A stretch of 64,000 bases of DNA from JACMLD01 sp039919885. Lineage in GTDB: Bacteria; Bacteroidota; Bacteroidia; Chitinophagales; Chitinophagaceae. The DNA lies in contig JBDSEV010000022.1 of assembly GCA_039919885.1 (NCBI GenBank), positions 1 through 64,000 of the forward strand. Reading direction: 5' to 3'. Positions 1 to 8,456 of the stretch are shown here, piece by piece. Below the pieces are notes generated by a model that saw only the letters and a program-made list of their open reading frames with translations, was not told the origin of the DNA and searched no databases. The first letter of the stretch is position 1. The number at the start of each line of letters is the position of its first letter. The position numbers were made by a program, and so were the translations under genes.

Positions 1-710
1 CCTTTGTTGGTGTTGTGTGCAGGTGAAGCGGCGTTGGCATCACCAACAAAATGCATGGCGGAAACCAAATTTGCGTTGACACATAGTGCCGGTAAAGGCT
101 GGGGCGCCTACTTATTAGCACCACTAATTCGTGGACAGTTTTTAGTCACCGCATTGCTGCCGTTGGTGATGCTGCGCTACGCTGCCACCCACAACACCAA
201 CGGCGGCGTCTAAGACCAGCAGGGCGGATGTTGACGCCTTTGTTGGTGTTGTGTGTAAGTAAAGCGGCGTTGGCATCACCAACAAAATGATGGCGGAAGC
301 CAAATTTGCGTTGACACATAGTGCCGGTAAAGGCGGGGGCGCCTACTTATTAGCACCACTAATTCGTGGATAATTTAAGTCACTGCATTGACGGCCGTTG
401 GTGATGCTGCGCTACGGTGCCACCCACAACACCAACGGCGGCGTCTTAGATCAGCCGGGCCGATGTTGAAGCCTTTGTTGGTGTTGTATGTAGGTAAAGC
501 GGCGTTAGCATCACCAACAAAATGAATGGCGGAAGCCAAATTTGCGTTGAAAGATATGCTGCTGGTCATATCGGCGTTGCTTACAGATTGTCATACGCAG
601 TACCTGTATCAATGCTGGCTGCGGCTCATTGGGCCGTGGGTGATACCCGCGCTGCAAGGGCATTTGCACAACACCAACGGCGGCGGCTAAGACCAGGAGG
701 GTGGATGTTT
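1..710. repeat. Three tandem ~236-bp repeats with nested inverted arms
   Basis: Unit 1 spans 1-236, unit 2 237-471 and unit 3 472 to about 708; the array is cut by the left window edge. Units 1 and 2 are nearly identical. Unit 3 matches over 472-550 and about 664-708, with an unrelated middle of the same length. Each unit has an outer arm pair (GTTGGTGTTGTG near the left, CACAACACCAAC near the right) and an inner pair (GCATCACCAAC and GTTGGTGATGC). At the junction of units 1 and 2, positions 190-210 and 233-253 form an inverted repeat with 18 of 21 positions paired around a 22-nt loop. Short open frames exist on both strands (for example 4-213 plus and 375-569 minus), but they follow the repeat and match no family I know. 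I read this as a non-coding repeat family; a mobile or structural role is inference. Confidence 0.8.
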
Positions 711-788
711 GCCGCCTTGTGCTATTTATCCAGACGCGCTTATTCTGATTCAAATGCGTTTTGTTTCGCCTGGCACAAGTGCGCGCAA

Positions 789-1253
789 CTACAAATGAAT
801 GTCAATTTTTTGCTTCCCTTCGTACTTAATCGGAACGTTGAAAAAAATAAGGCCTTTCCCCATTTTTGCAAATCCATCCAATTTAATAGTTACTTCATTC
901 GACAATAAAAGATCGAGCGCATTGGCATATACCTGTTTCATATCAACCTTCATGGAAACCGGTATAAGGAAACTGTCACGCGCGGGGATAACCGTAAGCG
1001 TATCCAAAAACGTCTTGCCCAAAAACCGGTTATTGAGGTAAACATCCGTCTCGCCGTACTTCAATTTTAGCGTAAAATTATTGGGATTGTAATATTTTAA
1101 ATCTGCCGAAATGGCTGATTCGCCAATACCAAGGGTACTCACCCGGAGATTTTCGATGCTTCGGTATTCCGGAGCCAGGGGTTTTCCGCAGCCCACTAAC
1201 GCGAGCGTTATGCAACCAGCGAGTGTGAGCACATAAAATAAGACCTTATTCAT
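789..1253 (-). CDS. LEA14-like lipoprotein
   Basis: A 154-residue protein with a lipoprotein signal: a hydrophobic stretch ending in the lipobox LVGC, with the acylated Cys at residue 22. It should therefore sit in a membrane on the periplasmic side. The mature part resembles the LEA type 2 (LEA14/WHy) beta-sandwich fold: it has the N-P-N turn in a YYNPN stretch, followed by alternating beta strands and a segment on setting a value by an internal reference (residues about 85-105). Such proteins are common in Bacteroidota, but their role is not established. The gene stands alone between the repeat array and a long AT-rich gap, so neighbours give no clue. Family call is moderately sure; function unknown. 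Confidence 0.75.
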   Translation of the reverse strand: MNKVLFYVLTLAGCITLALVGCGKPLAPEYRSIENLRVSTLGIGESAISADLKYYNPNNFTLKLKYGETDVYLNNRFLGKTFLDTLTVIPARDSFLIPVSMKVDMKQVYANALDLLLSNEVTIKLDGFAKMGKGLIFFNVPIKYEGKQKIDIHL

Positions 1254-2058
1254 CCTGCTATTTAATCAAAAATCAGAGCGAAAAATCAACCTGTCAAAAA
1301 TATACCCATCGCACTCGATTTTTTACTACTAAAATATATAGTTTTTTGACTGCGCAATGAAAACCAATACTAACATTTTTTGGCTACTATTTATAGTAGA
1401 ATTTATATTTATTAAAATGATAAAATTCAATTAAATAAAAATATCAAGTCATATTTAAAATCGTCATTTATTAGCCAAAATAAACAGTTATATTCAAAAA
1501 CGTCAGGGCAAATTAATCATGTGGCAAAAAAATATAAATAAATACATAATTTATTGATTATTAATAAATTATAAATTTAATATCATTAAATAATTAAAAT
1601 AATATTTGAAAGATTGATTATTATAATATGTAAGCTGGTTAAAGTTTGTTTAAAGTGGCGTGTAGATCTTTTAGGGTTCCCTTGGCGCATGCCTCCCTCC
1701 CTGGCCTATTACATTTGGTTACCGCTGTTTGAAGGAGATGGATTCGGTCGAAATGTTTGTGGGCTATTTTTAATCGCTACGCTAACTAAAAGTGACGAAC
1801 CAGCGACAACTGACTAACTGGCATAAATTATTGCGGCGTTACTCGAAACAATAGCATTCCGTTTTTCGTACTTAGCGCCCGATCCGCCGCACACCCTGGC
1901 AGCAGGAGACAAGGAAGGCTTACCGGATATTTAATCCTTTTTTATTGCGCCCCGCACTATAATAGTTGTTTCTTCACGCTTATAATCGCTGCAGAAAAAT
2001 TCCCCGGCGTTAACCAATTTGTGCAGTATTATTCAATTAAATTGCTTTCTACAACCAA
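1254..2058. other. Long intergenic gap, left half very AT-rich
   Basis: No convincing gene is present. About 1290-1640 is extremely rich in A and T, with many short runs of TTTAT and AATAA type, while 1640-2058 returns to the base composition of its surroundings. A 67-codon frame at 1614-1817 has no recognisable protein character and starts inside the AT tract. I saw no TTATCCACA-type DnaA boxes. The right part presumably carries the promoter of the secreted protein gene that follows, but I cannot point to a clear -33/-7 pair. Confidence 0.6.
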
Positions 2059-5000
2059 GTGAACCGAATGAGGAATGGATTGCTTTCAATGCTGCTCTTG
2101 CTACTATGCCTGCTGACGCACGCCCAGGATTTCAGTAACAAGGGAAAGGAGTTTTGGCTGGGGTATGGCAATCACCAGGAGATGTACAACAGCAATAAAC
2201 AGGGTATGACTGTCTACATCACTTCGGATGTAAATACCAGCGCTACCGTGGAAATAGCAGGTGTGGGTTTTTCCCGCACAGTAGGCATTACTGCATTTCA
2301 AATCACGACGGTGGAAATTCCGAACACCGCCATATTAAATACAGAAGGCAAATCAAAACTGGGCATTCATGTAACTGCAGACAAAGACGTGGTGGTCTAT
2401 GCGCATATCTTTTTTGCGTCGGTTTCCGGTGCTACCCTTTGCCTGCCCGTCGCCACGCTGGGCCGGGAATATTATTCAGTGAATTTTACGCAGTTGGCCC
2501 AGCCGGGCGTTAACGTTACCTCGTATTCCTATTTCTTTATTACGGCCACGGAAGACAATACCACCATAGAAATTACACCTGCCGTCAATACGGTGGGCGG
2601 AAAACCAGCCGGAATAAGTTTTACCGAAGTGCTGAATAAGGGAGAAGTTTACCAGGTGCTGGCAAGTACCGACCTCACGGGGTCCACCATAAAGTCGGTC
2701 AATACCGGAACGGGCTGCAAACGAATCGCCGTTTATTGCGGTAGCGGCAGGTTGGGTATTGGGTGTGGCCGAACAGATGCGGACGTCAAATCTTCAGACA
2801 ATCTTTTTCAGCAGATGTATCCGCTGTCTACCTGGGGCAAAAAATACATTACCGTTCCAAGTAAAACCCGGCCGCGTAATTTCTACCGGGTAATAAGCAC
2901 CAACCCGGCAGCTGCCAACGTGCGCCTGAATGGTGTGTCCATTGCCGCTGCCAATTTCACCAATAACTTTTATTACGAATTTGAAGGCACCAGCACTAAT
3001 TTAATAGAGTCCGATGCGCCCATATTGGTTGCCCAGTATTTTACCACCCAGGCATGCGGCGAGTCCACGGGTTATGGCGATCCGGAAATGATCTACCTTA
3101 ACCCGGTAGAACAAACCATCAGTGATGTAACGCTCACCTCGATGCGTTTGCTGAATACCAGCACCCGGAACGTACACTACCTTAATATTGTTGTGAAAAA
3201 TACGCCGGCCGCCCTGAACTCCATGCGCTTGGATGGTTCGTTGATTGGCGGAGCATTTTCGCCGCTGGCGCAGGATCCATCGTATGCTTTTGCCCAGGTG
3301 GACGTAGCATTTGGCACCCATCGCATTGTATGTGATTCCGGCTTTAATGCCATTGCCTATGGTTTTGCCGGCACGGAATCTTACGGTTATTCTGCCGGCA
3401 CCAACCTGAAAGACCTCTACCAGTATGTTACCATCGACAACCAGTATGCCACTGTCAATTTTCCTGCTGGCTGTAAAGGATCGCCCCTGAAATTTTCTAT
3501 GACGTTTCCTTACCAGCCCACGCAGGTGCAGTGGGTATTTGGCCCCGCTTTGAATGCTGTTGGGTTGAACGATACCGTCATTACCGCACCGCCGTATGAT
3601 TCCAGCTGGGTGTTGAACGGAAGAACACTATACCGCTACAAATTAAACCGCCTTTATACGGTGCCCGCTTCCGGCACCTATCCTATAAAAGTGATTGCCA
3701 CCAACCCTACCAGCGACGGTTGCAGCGGCGAGCAGGAAGTGAATTACGATCTCCAGATATTTGAAAAGCCGCAAGTGTCGTTTTCTTTTACCAACAACGG
3801 ATGTATCACCGACCCGGTATTGTTTACAGACGTTACCGATGGCAGTGGCCGTCCAGTCATTAAATACATTTGGGATTTTGGCGATGGCAAAACTGCCGAT
3901 TCCACCAAACCGCTGCATACTTATGCCGCAGGTGGCGCTTACCCTGTAAAATTTGCAGTGATCACCGATATCGGTTGTTTGTCTGATACGGTAGCTAAAA
4001 CAGTGAATGTTTTTCCGCCACCCGTTGCCGCATTCTCCCTGCGGGCAGCTGCCTGTGTGAATAAAGCGGTCAGCTTTGATGATAATTCAACCGCTGGCGG
4101 TGGCAGCACAATTGTAAAATGGTATTGGAATTTTGGAGACAACAGCCCGGCAGTCATCCAAACCAGCAATGCGCCTTTACAACATTTTTATACAGCCACC
4201 GGCGTGTACAACGTAACCCTCCAGGTAGAAATAAACAGTGGGTGCAAAAGTGCCGTTGCCACCTTGCCGGTTAGTGTGAATGTGTTGCCGGTGGCGAATT
4301 TTTCTGCGCCCGATATTTGCCTGAGTGACCCGGTTGCACAATTTTACGACAGCAGTTCTATTGCCGATAACAGCCAGGCCAATTTTACTTATCTATGGGA
4401 TTTTGGAAACGGTTTTTCAGACAATCAGAAAAACGGGAGGGGTATTTTTACCGCGGCGGCTGTGTATGATGTTAAGCTCACCGTTACCAGTAAAGACGGT
4501 TGCGTAAAAGACACTACAAAAAAATTCACCGTAAATGGTGCGGCACCAATGGCCATTTTTACGGTAAACAACACCACTCAATTTTGCAGCAATAAGGCCA
4601 TCAGTATCACCGATGCGTCTACGGTAGATTTTGGGAGGATCATCCGCACAGAAATTTATTGGGATTATACGGGTAACCCGTTGGCAAAAACCGTAGACAG
4701 CTTCCCCGCAAAAGGAACGACGTATACTTATGCATATCCTGCGTTCAGTTCTCCTGCCAGTAAAAGTTACCAGGTTCGTTACGTAGTATACTCAGGAACC
4801 AATTGCGTAAGCCAGGCCAGTGCCACGATTGATCTGAAAGCGGTACCGCAGTTGGTGTTTGACGCACAAACGCCGGTTTGTGAAGAAGCAGCACCTTTCC
4901 AGGTGACGGGTGCAAAGGACGTGTCAGTATTTGCCAGCCCGGGCGCTTTTTCCGGAAAAGGTATAACCGCCGCGGGCATATTCAGTCCGGCAGTGGCCGG

Positions 5001-5583
5001 GCCGGGAATAGCTTCAATTAAATATACGGTTACCGCCAATGGATGCACCGCCGATACCAGCCAGGTTATACTGATATACCCAACACCGGTTATTACAGCC
5101 GGTCCGGATAGGTACCTGCTGGAAGGCGGTTTTGTAACGCTCGACGCAAAGGCAACGGGCACCGGTCTCACTTACTTTTGGACACCGGCCGATTTCCTTA
5201 GCAGCAGCAACCTGCTTACTCCAAAAAGCAATACACCGCGCGATATCATTTACTCTTTACTGGTAAAGTCCGGCACGGGTTGTACAGCAACGGATGACGT
5301 AAACGTGAAAGTGCTGAAGGAAATAAAAGTACCGAATGCTTTTTCACCGAATGGAGATGGGATCAATGATACCTGGGTGCTACTATACCTGGATTCATAC
5401 CCCGACTGTACAGTGGACGTATATAACAGGTATGGACAAGTCGTTTTTCATTCAACCGGTTACAGCAGACCGTGGGATGGAAGGGTAAATGGTCAGTCGC
5501 TGCCCATTGGTACTTATTACTGGATCATCAATCCAAAGAATGGCCGCACACAGGTAAACGGGTCGGTGACCATAATCAGATAA
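2059..5583 (+). CDS. Secreted PKD-domain protein, gliding-motility type C-terminus (T9SS type B)
   Basis: About 1174 residues. A signal peptide (ending near THAQ) is followed by a region like the IgGFc-binding N-terminal domain (residues about 25-440, with FWLGYG and the YITSD segment). Three PKD-like modules follow, marked by WDFGDG near residue 603, WNFGDN near 688 and WDFGNG near 778. The last ~85 residues, from PNAFSPNGDGIND near 1090, are the CHU_C/gliding-motility-associated C-terminal domain, known as a type B signal for type IX secretion. It should be carried across the outer membrane and held at the surface or released; it may be an adhesin, but the ligand is unknown. Start: GTG at 2059, or ATG at 2068, which gives an equally good signal peptide. 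The next gene starts one base after its stop codon, so the two are surely co-transcribed. Confidence 0.9.
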   Translation: MNRMRNGLLSMLLLLLCLLTHAQDFSNKGKEFWLGYGNHQEMYNSNKQGMTVYITSDVNTSATVEIAGVGFSRTVGITAFQITTVEIPNTAILNTEGKSKLGIHVTADKDVVVYAHIFFASVSGATLCLPVATLGREYYSVNFTQLAQPGVNVTSYSYFFITATEDNTTIEITPAVNTVGGKPAGISFTEVLNKGEVYQVLASTDLTGSTIKSVNTGTGCKRIAVYCGSGRLGIGCGRTDADVKSSDNLFQQMYPLSTWGKKYITVPSKTRPRNFYRVISTNPAAANVRLNGVSIAAANFTNNFYYEFEGTSTNLIESDAPILVAQYFTTQACGESTGYGDPEMIYLNPVEQTISDVTLTSMRLLNTSTRNVHYLNIVVKNTPAALNSMRLDGSLIGGAFSPLAQDPSYAFAQVDVAFGTHRIVCDSGFNAIAYGFAGTESYGYSAGTNLKDLYQYVTIDNQYATVNFPAGCKGSPLKFSMTFPYQPTQVQWVFGPALNAVGLNDTVITAPPYDSSWVLNGRTLYRYKLNRLYTVPASGTYPIKVIATNPTSDGCSGEQEVNYDLQIFEKPQVSFSFTNNGCITDPVLFTDVTDGSGRPVIKYIWDFGDGKTADSTKPLHTYAAGGAYPVKFAVITDIGCLSDTVAKTVNVFPPPVAAFSLRAAACVNKAVSFDDNSTAGGGSTIVKWYWNFGDNSPAVIQTSNAPLQHFYTATGVYNVTLQVEINSGCKSAVATLPVSVNVLPVANFSAPDICLSDPVAQFYDSSSIADNSQANFTYLWDFGNGFSDNQKNGRGIFTAAAVYDVKLTVTSKDGCVKDTTKKFTVNGAAPMAIFTVNNTTQFCSNKAISITDASTVDFGRIIRTEIYWDYTGNPLAKTVDSFPAKGTTYTYAYPAFSSPASKSYQVRYVVYSGTNCVSQASATIDLKAVPQLVFDAQTPVCEEAAPFQVTGAKDVSVFASPGAFSGKGITAAGIFSPAVAGPGIASIKYTVTANGCTADTSQVILIYPTPVITAGPDRYLLEGGFVTLDAKATGTGLTYFWTPADFLSSSNLLTPKSNTPRDIIYSLLVKSGTGCTATDDVNVKVLKEIKVPNAFSPNGDGINDTWVLLYLDSYPDCTVDVYNRYGQVVFHSTGYSRPWDGRVNGQSLPIGTYYWIINPKNGRTQVNGSVTIIR

Positions 5584-5584
5584 C

Positions 5585-6622
5585 ATGAAAAGACTATTGA
5601 AAAGACAGCTATTTGTGATCTTCTGCGCAGGCATACTGTATGCTGAAGCCGCTGCGCAGCAACAACCGCAATACACCCAATACCTCATCAATAATTATAT
5701 CCTTAACCCGGCGCTGACCGGCATTGAAAATTACACAGATGTAAAAATCAGCCACCGCCACCAGTGGGTAGGGCTGCAGGATGCACCGGTGACCACTTAT
5801 CTGACGCTGCACAAACCGCTCGGTAAAAAAGACGATCGCACAACGGCTACTTCTTATGAAATGCCCGGTGAAAATCCACGCGGCAGAAATTACTGGCAGG
5901 ATTATGAAGCCGCCAAACCACACCATGGTATCGGGTTAAAGATCATCAACGACAGAACGGGACCACTCAACCGTTTTGCGGGTTACGTGAGCTACGCATA
6001 CCATATCGGCATCAGTGCGCAAACAAGTATTGCTGCCGGCTTTGAGGCTGGCATGAGAAATATTTCATTAAACCGCAGCAAGCTGGATTTCGGCGCGGCC
6101 AATCCCATCGACCCGGCAGTATATAATTCTGGAGAGATCAACAGCCTTAAGCCCGATTTTGGTGCTGGTGTATGGGTGTATTCCGCGGATTATTTTATTG
6201 GCTTATCTGCCCAGCAAATTATTCCGCAAAAAATTTATTTTTCAGACAACCAGGTGAAGCAGGAGCAGGGCAAACTGGTGCCGCATCTTTTTGCCACGGC
6301 GGGTTACCGGTTTTTAATCAACGATGACATTTCCATGATACCCAGCATCATGTTGAAATATGTGCAGCCCGCACCGGCGCAGCTTGACATCAATACCAAA
6401 TTTCAATACCGTGATTTGTTATGGGCCGGCGTAGGTTACCGGCTAAAAGATGGTTTTAACGGCCTGGTGGGACTGAACGTTTCCAACACGTTCAACGTTA
6501 GTTACGCATATGATTACACTACTTCACAACTGAATACCGTTACAAAAGGCACCCACGAGATTGTACTGGGATTTCTGATTGGCAATAAGTATGGCGACTG
6601 GTGCCCCAGGAATGTATGGTAG
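5585..6622 (+). CDS. PorP/SprF family outer-membrane protein (T9SS partner)
   Basis: A 345-residue outer-membrane protein with an N-terminal signal peptide (cleavage after AEAAAQ). The mature start, with PQYTQYLINNYILNPA, is the hallmark opening of the PorP/SprF family, and the rest is alternating beta strands of a membrane barrel. Members work with the type IX secretion system; several are encoded directly after a large type B cargo protein, as SprF is after SprB, and are thought to help export or anchor that particular cargo. Here the ATG lies one base after the stop of the CHU_C protein, matching that pattern. There are about 55 residues near 80-110 that look like an inserted polar loop. 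The partner role is inferred from gene order. Confidence 0.93.
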   Translation: MKRLLKRQLFVIFCAGILYAEAAAQQQPQYTQYLINNYILNPALTGIENYTDVKISHRHQWVGLQDAPVTTYLTLHKPLGKKDDRTTATSYEMPGENPRGRNYWQDYEAAKPHHGIGLKIINDRTGPLNRFAGYVSYAYHIGISAQTSIAAGFEAGMRNISLNRSKLDFGAANPIDPAVYNSGEINSLKPDFGAGVWVYSADYFIGLSAQQIIPQKIYFSDNQVKQEQGKLVPHLFATAGYRFLINDDISMIPSIMLKYVQPAPAQLDINTKFQYRDLLWAGVGYRLKDGFNGLVGLNVSNTFNVSYAYDYTTSQLNTVTKGTHEIVLGFLIGNKYGDWCPRNVW

Positions 6623-6639
6623 GACGATGGCAGCGATTT

Positions 6640-7404
6640 TTATCTAAAAAATACATCATACGCAAAGCGGATAATGGTGCCTGTTATTACAACCAGAAAA
6701 AAAATCCTGATAAAAGCATTGCCTTTCAGTAACGCCAGTCTTGCACCCAGCAACCCGCCCAGTCCATTGCATACCGCCATGGGCAGCGCAATGGTGTAAA
6801 GAATTTTACCGCTGGCAGCAAAAAATACGATGGATCCAAGATTGGTGGCCAGGTTTACAAATTTTGCATGGGCACTCGCTTTTAAAAAATCAAAACCCAG
6901 TAAACTAATAAATGACAGCACCAGGAAACTTCCTGCGCCTGGTCCGATAAAGCCATCATACAATCCAATCACCATACTAATCAGCACCGCATACCACCAC
7001 CCGCGTTTTACTGAATGATTTTTTTCTGTATGGTTACCAAAATTTTTGTTCGACCATGTATATGCGGCTACGCCAATTAATATCAGCAACAGCAGTGGTT
7101 TCATAAAATGATTGCTGACCATCGTTAACAGTTTGGAACCTGCTAACGCCGATACAAAAGCGATGGCGGTCATAAGCGCCAGCAGCCTGTAATTAAAAGA
7201 AACTTTTTTTGCGTACTGCGCGGCCGCAAAGAAAGTGCCGGTAAAAGCAGGTATTTTTAAAGTGCCTATCACCGTAGCCACCGGGTAGTTGGGTAACAGT
7301 ACCAGGCCTGCCGGTGTTTGTATCAGTCCGCCGCCACCTACAATAGCGTCTGTAAACCCGGCGGTAAAAGCAGCAATACAAAGTAAAATGAGCGTTGTTG
7401 TCAT
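6640..7404 (-). CDS. TauE/SafE (TSUP) family membrane permease
   Basis: A 254-residue integral membrane protein with about eight hydrophobic segments. The N-terminus has the glycine-rich DAIVGGGGLIQTP motif, and a second related half near residue 150 has GLYDGFIGPGAGSF; this two-fold pattern is typical of the TSUP/TauE-SafE family. Members move sulfur-containing anions or organic acids (sulfite, sulfoacetate, thiosulfate and others) across the inner membrane, but the substrate cannot be told from the sequence. Its start codon overlaps the stop of the upstream EamA transporter gene by four bases (ATGA), so the two are translationally coupled and one operon. Confidence 0.9.
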   Translation of the reverse strand: MTTTLILLCIAAFTAGFTDAIVGGGGLIQTPAGLVLLPNYPVATVIGTLKIPAFTGTFFAAAQYAKKVSFNYRLLALMTAIAFVSALAGSKLLTMVSNHFMKPLLLLILIGVAAYTWSNKNFGNHTEKNHSVKRGWWYAVLISMVIGLYDGFIGPGAGSFLVLSFISLLGFDFLKASAHAKFVNLATNLGSIVFFAASGKILYTIALPMAVCNGLGGLLGARLALLKGNAFIRIFFLVVITGTIIRFAYDVFFR

Positions 7405-8324
7405 ACGGGTTGGCTGCGTTTTGAAGGAATATTTGCGATGACCAGCCCGGTGATCACGATGAGGCCGCTGATGAAATGTATACTAGAAAAAGTTTCACCC
7501 AAAAAAATGACAGCTTCTATGGTACTGAAGATAGGTATCAGGTTAGCAAACAATGCCGTGGCGGTTGAACCAATTTTTTTTATTGCAGCATTCCAGAAAA
7601 GATAGCCAATAATGGAATTGCCGATGCCCACGTAAATGATAATGGCCAGTGTATTGCTGGTCCAGCGGATGGCCGGCACCCGCATCACTTCGTACAAGTA
7701 AAAAGGGAGGAGCAAAAGGGTGCCCAGGGCAAACACTGTAAAGAGGAATACAAAAGGTGAAATGCCAGCAGGTTTTTTCTTCACCAGTATATTGTATACG
7801 GCAAAAGCAAAGGCGCTGATAAATACCAGCACATCTCCTTTTCCAAAATGAAGCCGGGCAAGTTTTTGCAGGCTGCCCTGGCTGAGCAGGAAAAGAATAC
7901 CGGTGATGCAAATAACCATTCCGGTTAAACGATAGCGGTTCACCTTTTCTTTTAAAAACCAGGCACCCATAAAAGTGACAAGCACCGGCGCAGCAGTGGT
8001 ACCTATAAGGGCCAGGTTGATGGCCGATGTATAATGCCCGGCCAGGTAAATAAATGTATTAAAAATGGTAACCCCGCTGAGCGCCGTCCAGAAGAGGTAA
8101 TTTTTGTGCGCCAGGAGTATCGTTTTTTCTTCCCTAAATTTTTTTATTGCAAATGGCAGGATGCAGACCGTTGCCGTTGACCAGCGGTAAAAAGCGAGGC
8201 TTACGGCGGGGATGGATCCGGATATGCCTTTTGCGACTACATAGTTACCCGACCAGATAACCACGGTCATTAAAGCCAGTCCAATTCCCCCGTACAGGTT
8301 GTTTTGTTTATCAGTTAGCGCCAT
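7401..8324 (-). CDS. EamA/DMT family transporter
   Basis: A 307-residue protein with ten likely membrane helices arranged as two EamA repeats (about residues 10-145 and 155-295). The helix patterns WSGNYVVAK at the start and the GNSIIGYLFWN stretch near residue 230 are typical of drug/metabolite transporters that export amino acids, nucleotides or other metabolites. The substrate is unknown. It is the first gene of a two-gene operon with the TSUP permease, whose start overlaps its stop by four bases. The 132 bases upstream separate it from the radical SAM gene and could hold its promoter. Confidence 0.9.
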   Translation of the reverse strand: MALTDKQNNLYGGIGLALMTVVIWSGNYVVAKGISGSIPAVSLAFYRWSTATVCILPFAIKKFREEKTILLAHKNYLFWTALSGVTIFNTFIYLAGHYTSAINLALIGTTAAPVLVTFMGAWFLKEKVNRYRLTGMVICITGILFLLSQGSLQKLARLHFGKGDVLVFISAFAFAVYNILVKKKPAGISPFVFLFTVFALGTLLLLPFYLYEVMRVPAIRWTSNTLAIIIYVGIGNSIIGYLFWNAAIKKIGSTATALFANLIPIFSTIEAVIFLGETFSSIHFISGLIVITGLVIANIPSKRSQPV

Positions 8325-8456
8325 TCGGTCAAATTGGAAATAGGAGGTGAAGAATCTGGCAGCAATGTGAGAAAATTATAGCTCAAAAAAAATAAAAACC
8401 TTCAGGCAATTGCGCGTTTCTCCGGTTGATGGTGCGCAAATTAAGCATCCCTGTTT

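Noticed and set aside
1..710. Integron attC-like sites or a CRISPR array
   Set aside because: The arms do not fit the GTTRRRY core of attC sites, and the 236-base unit length with no short spaced repeat excludes CRISPR.
4..753. Open frames in the left repeat array (4-213, 375-569, 511-753, 522-908)
   Set aside because: They exist on both strands because of the repeat structure, carry no known domain and change frame between copies.
1254..1640. Replication origin in the AT-rich island
   Set aside because: No DnaA-box-like TTATCCACA sequences were seen, and no dnaA, gidA or parAB genes are near.
1614..1817. 67-codon frame in the AT-rich gap
   Set aside because: Composition is unlike neighbouring proteins, and no start signal or homology is apparent.
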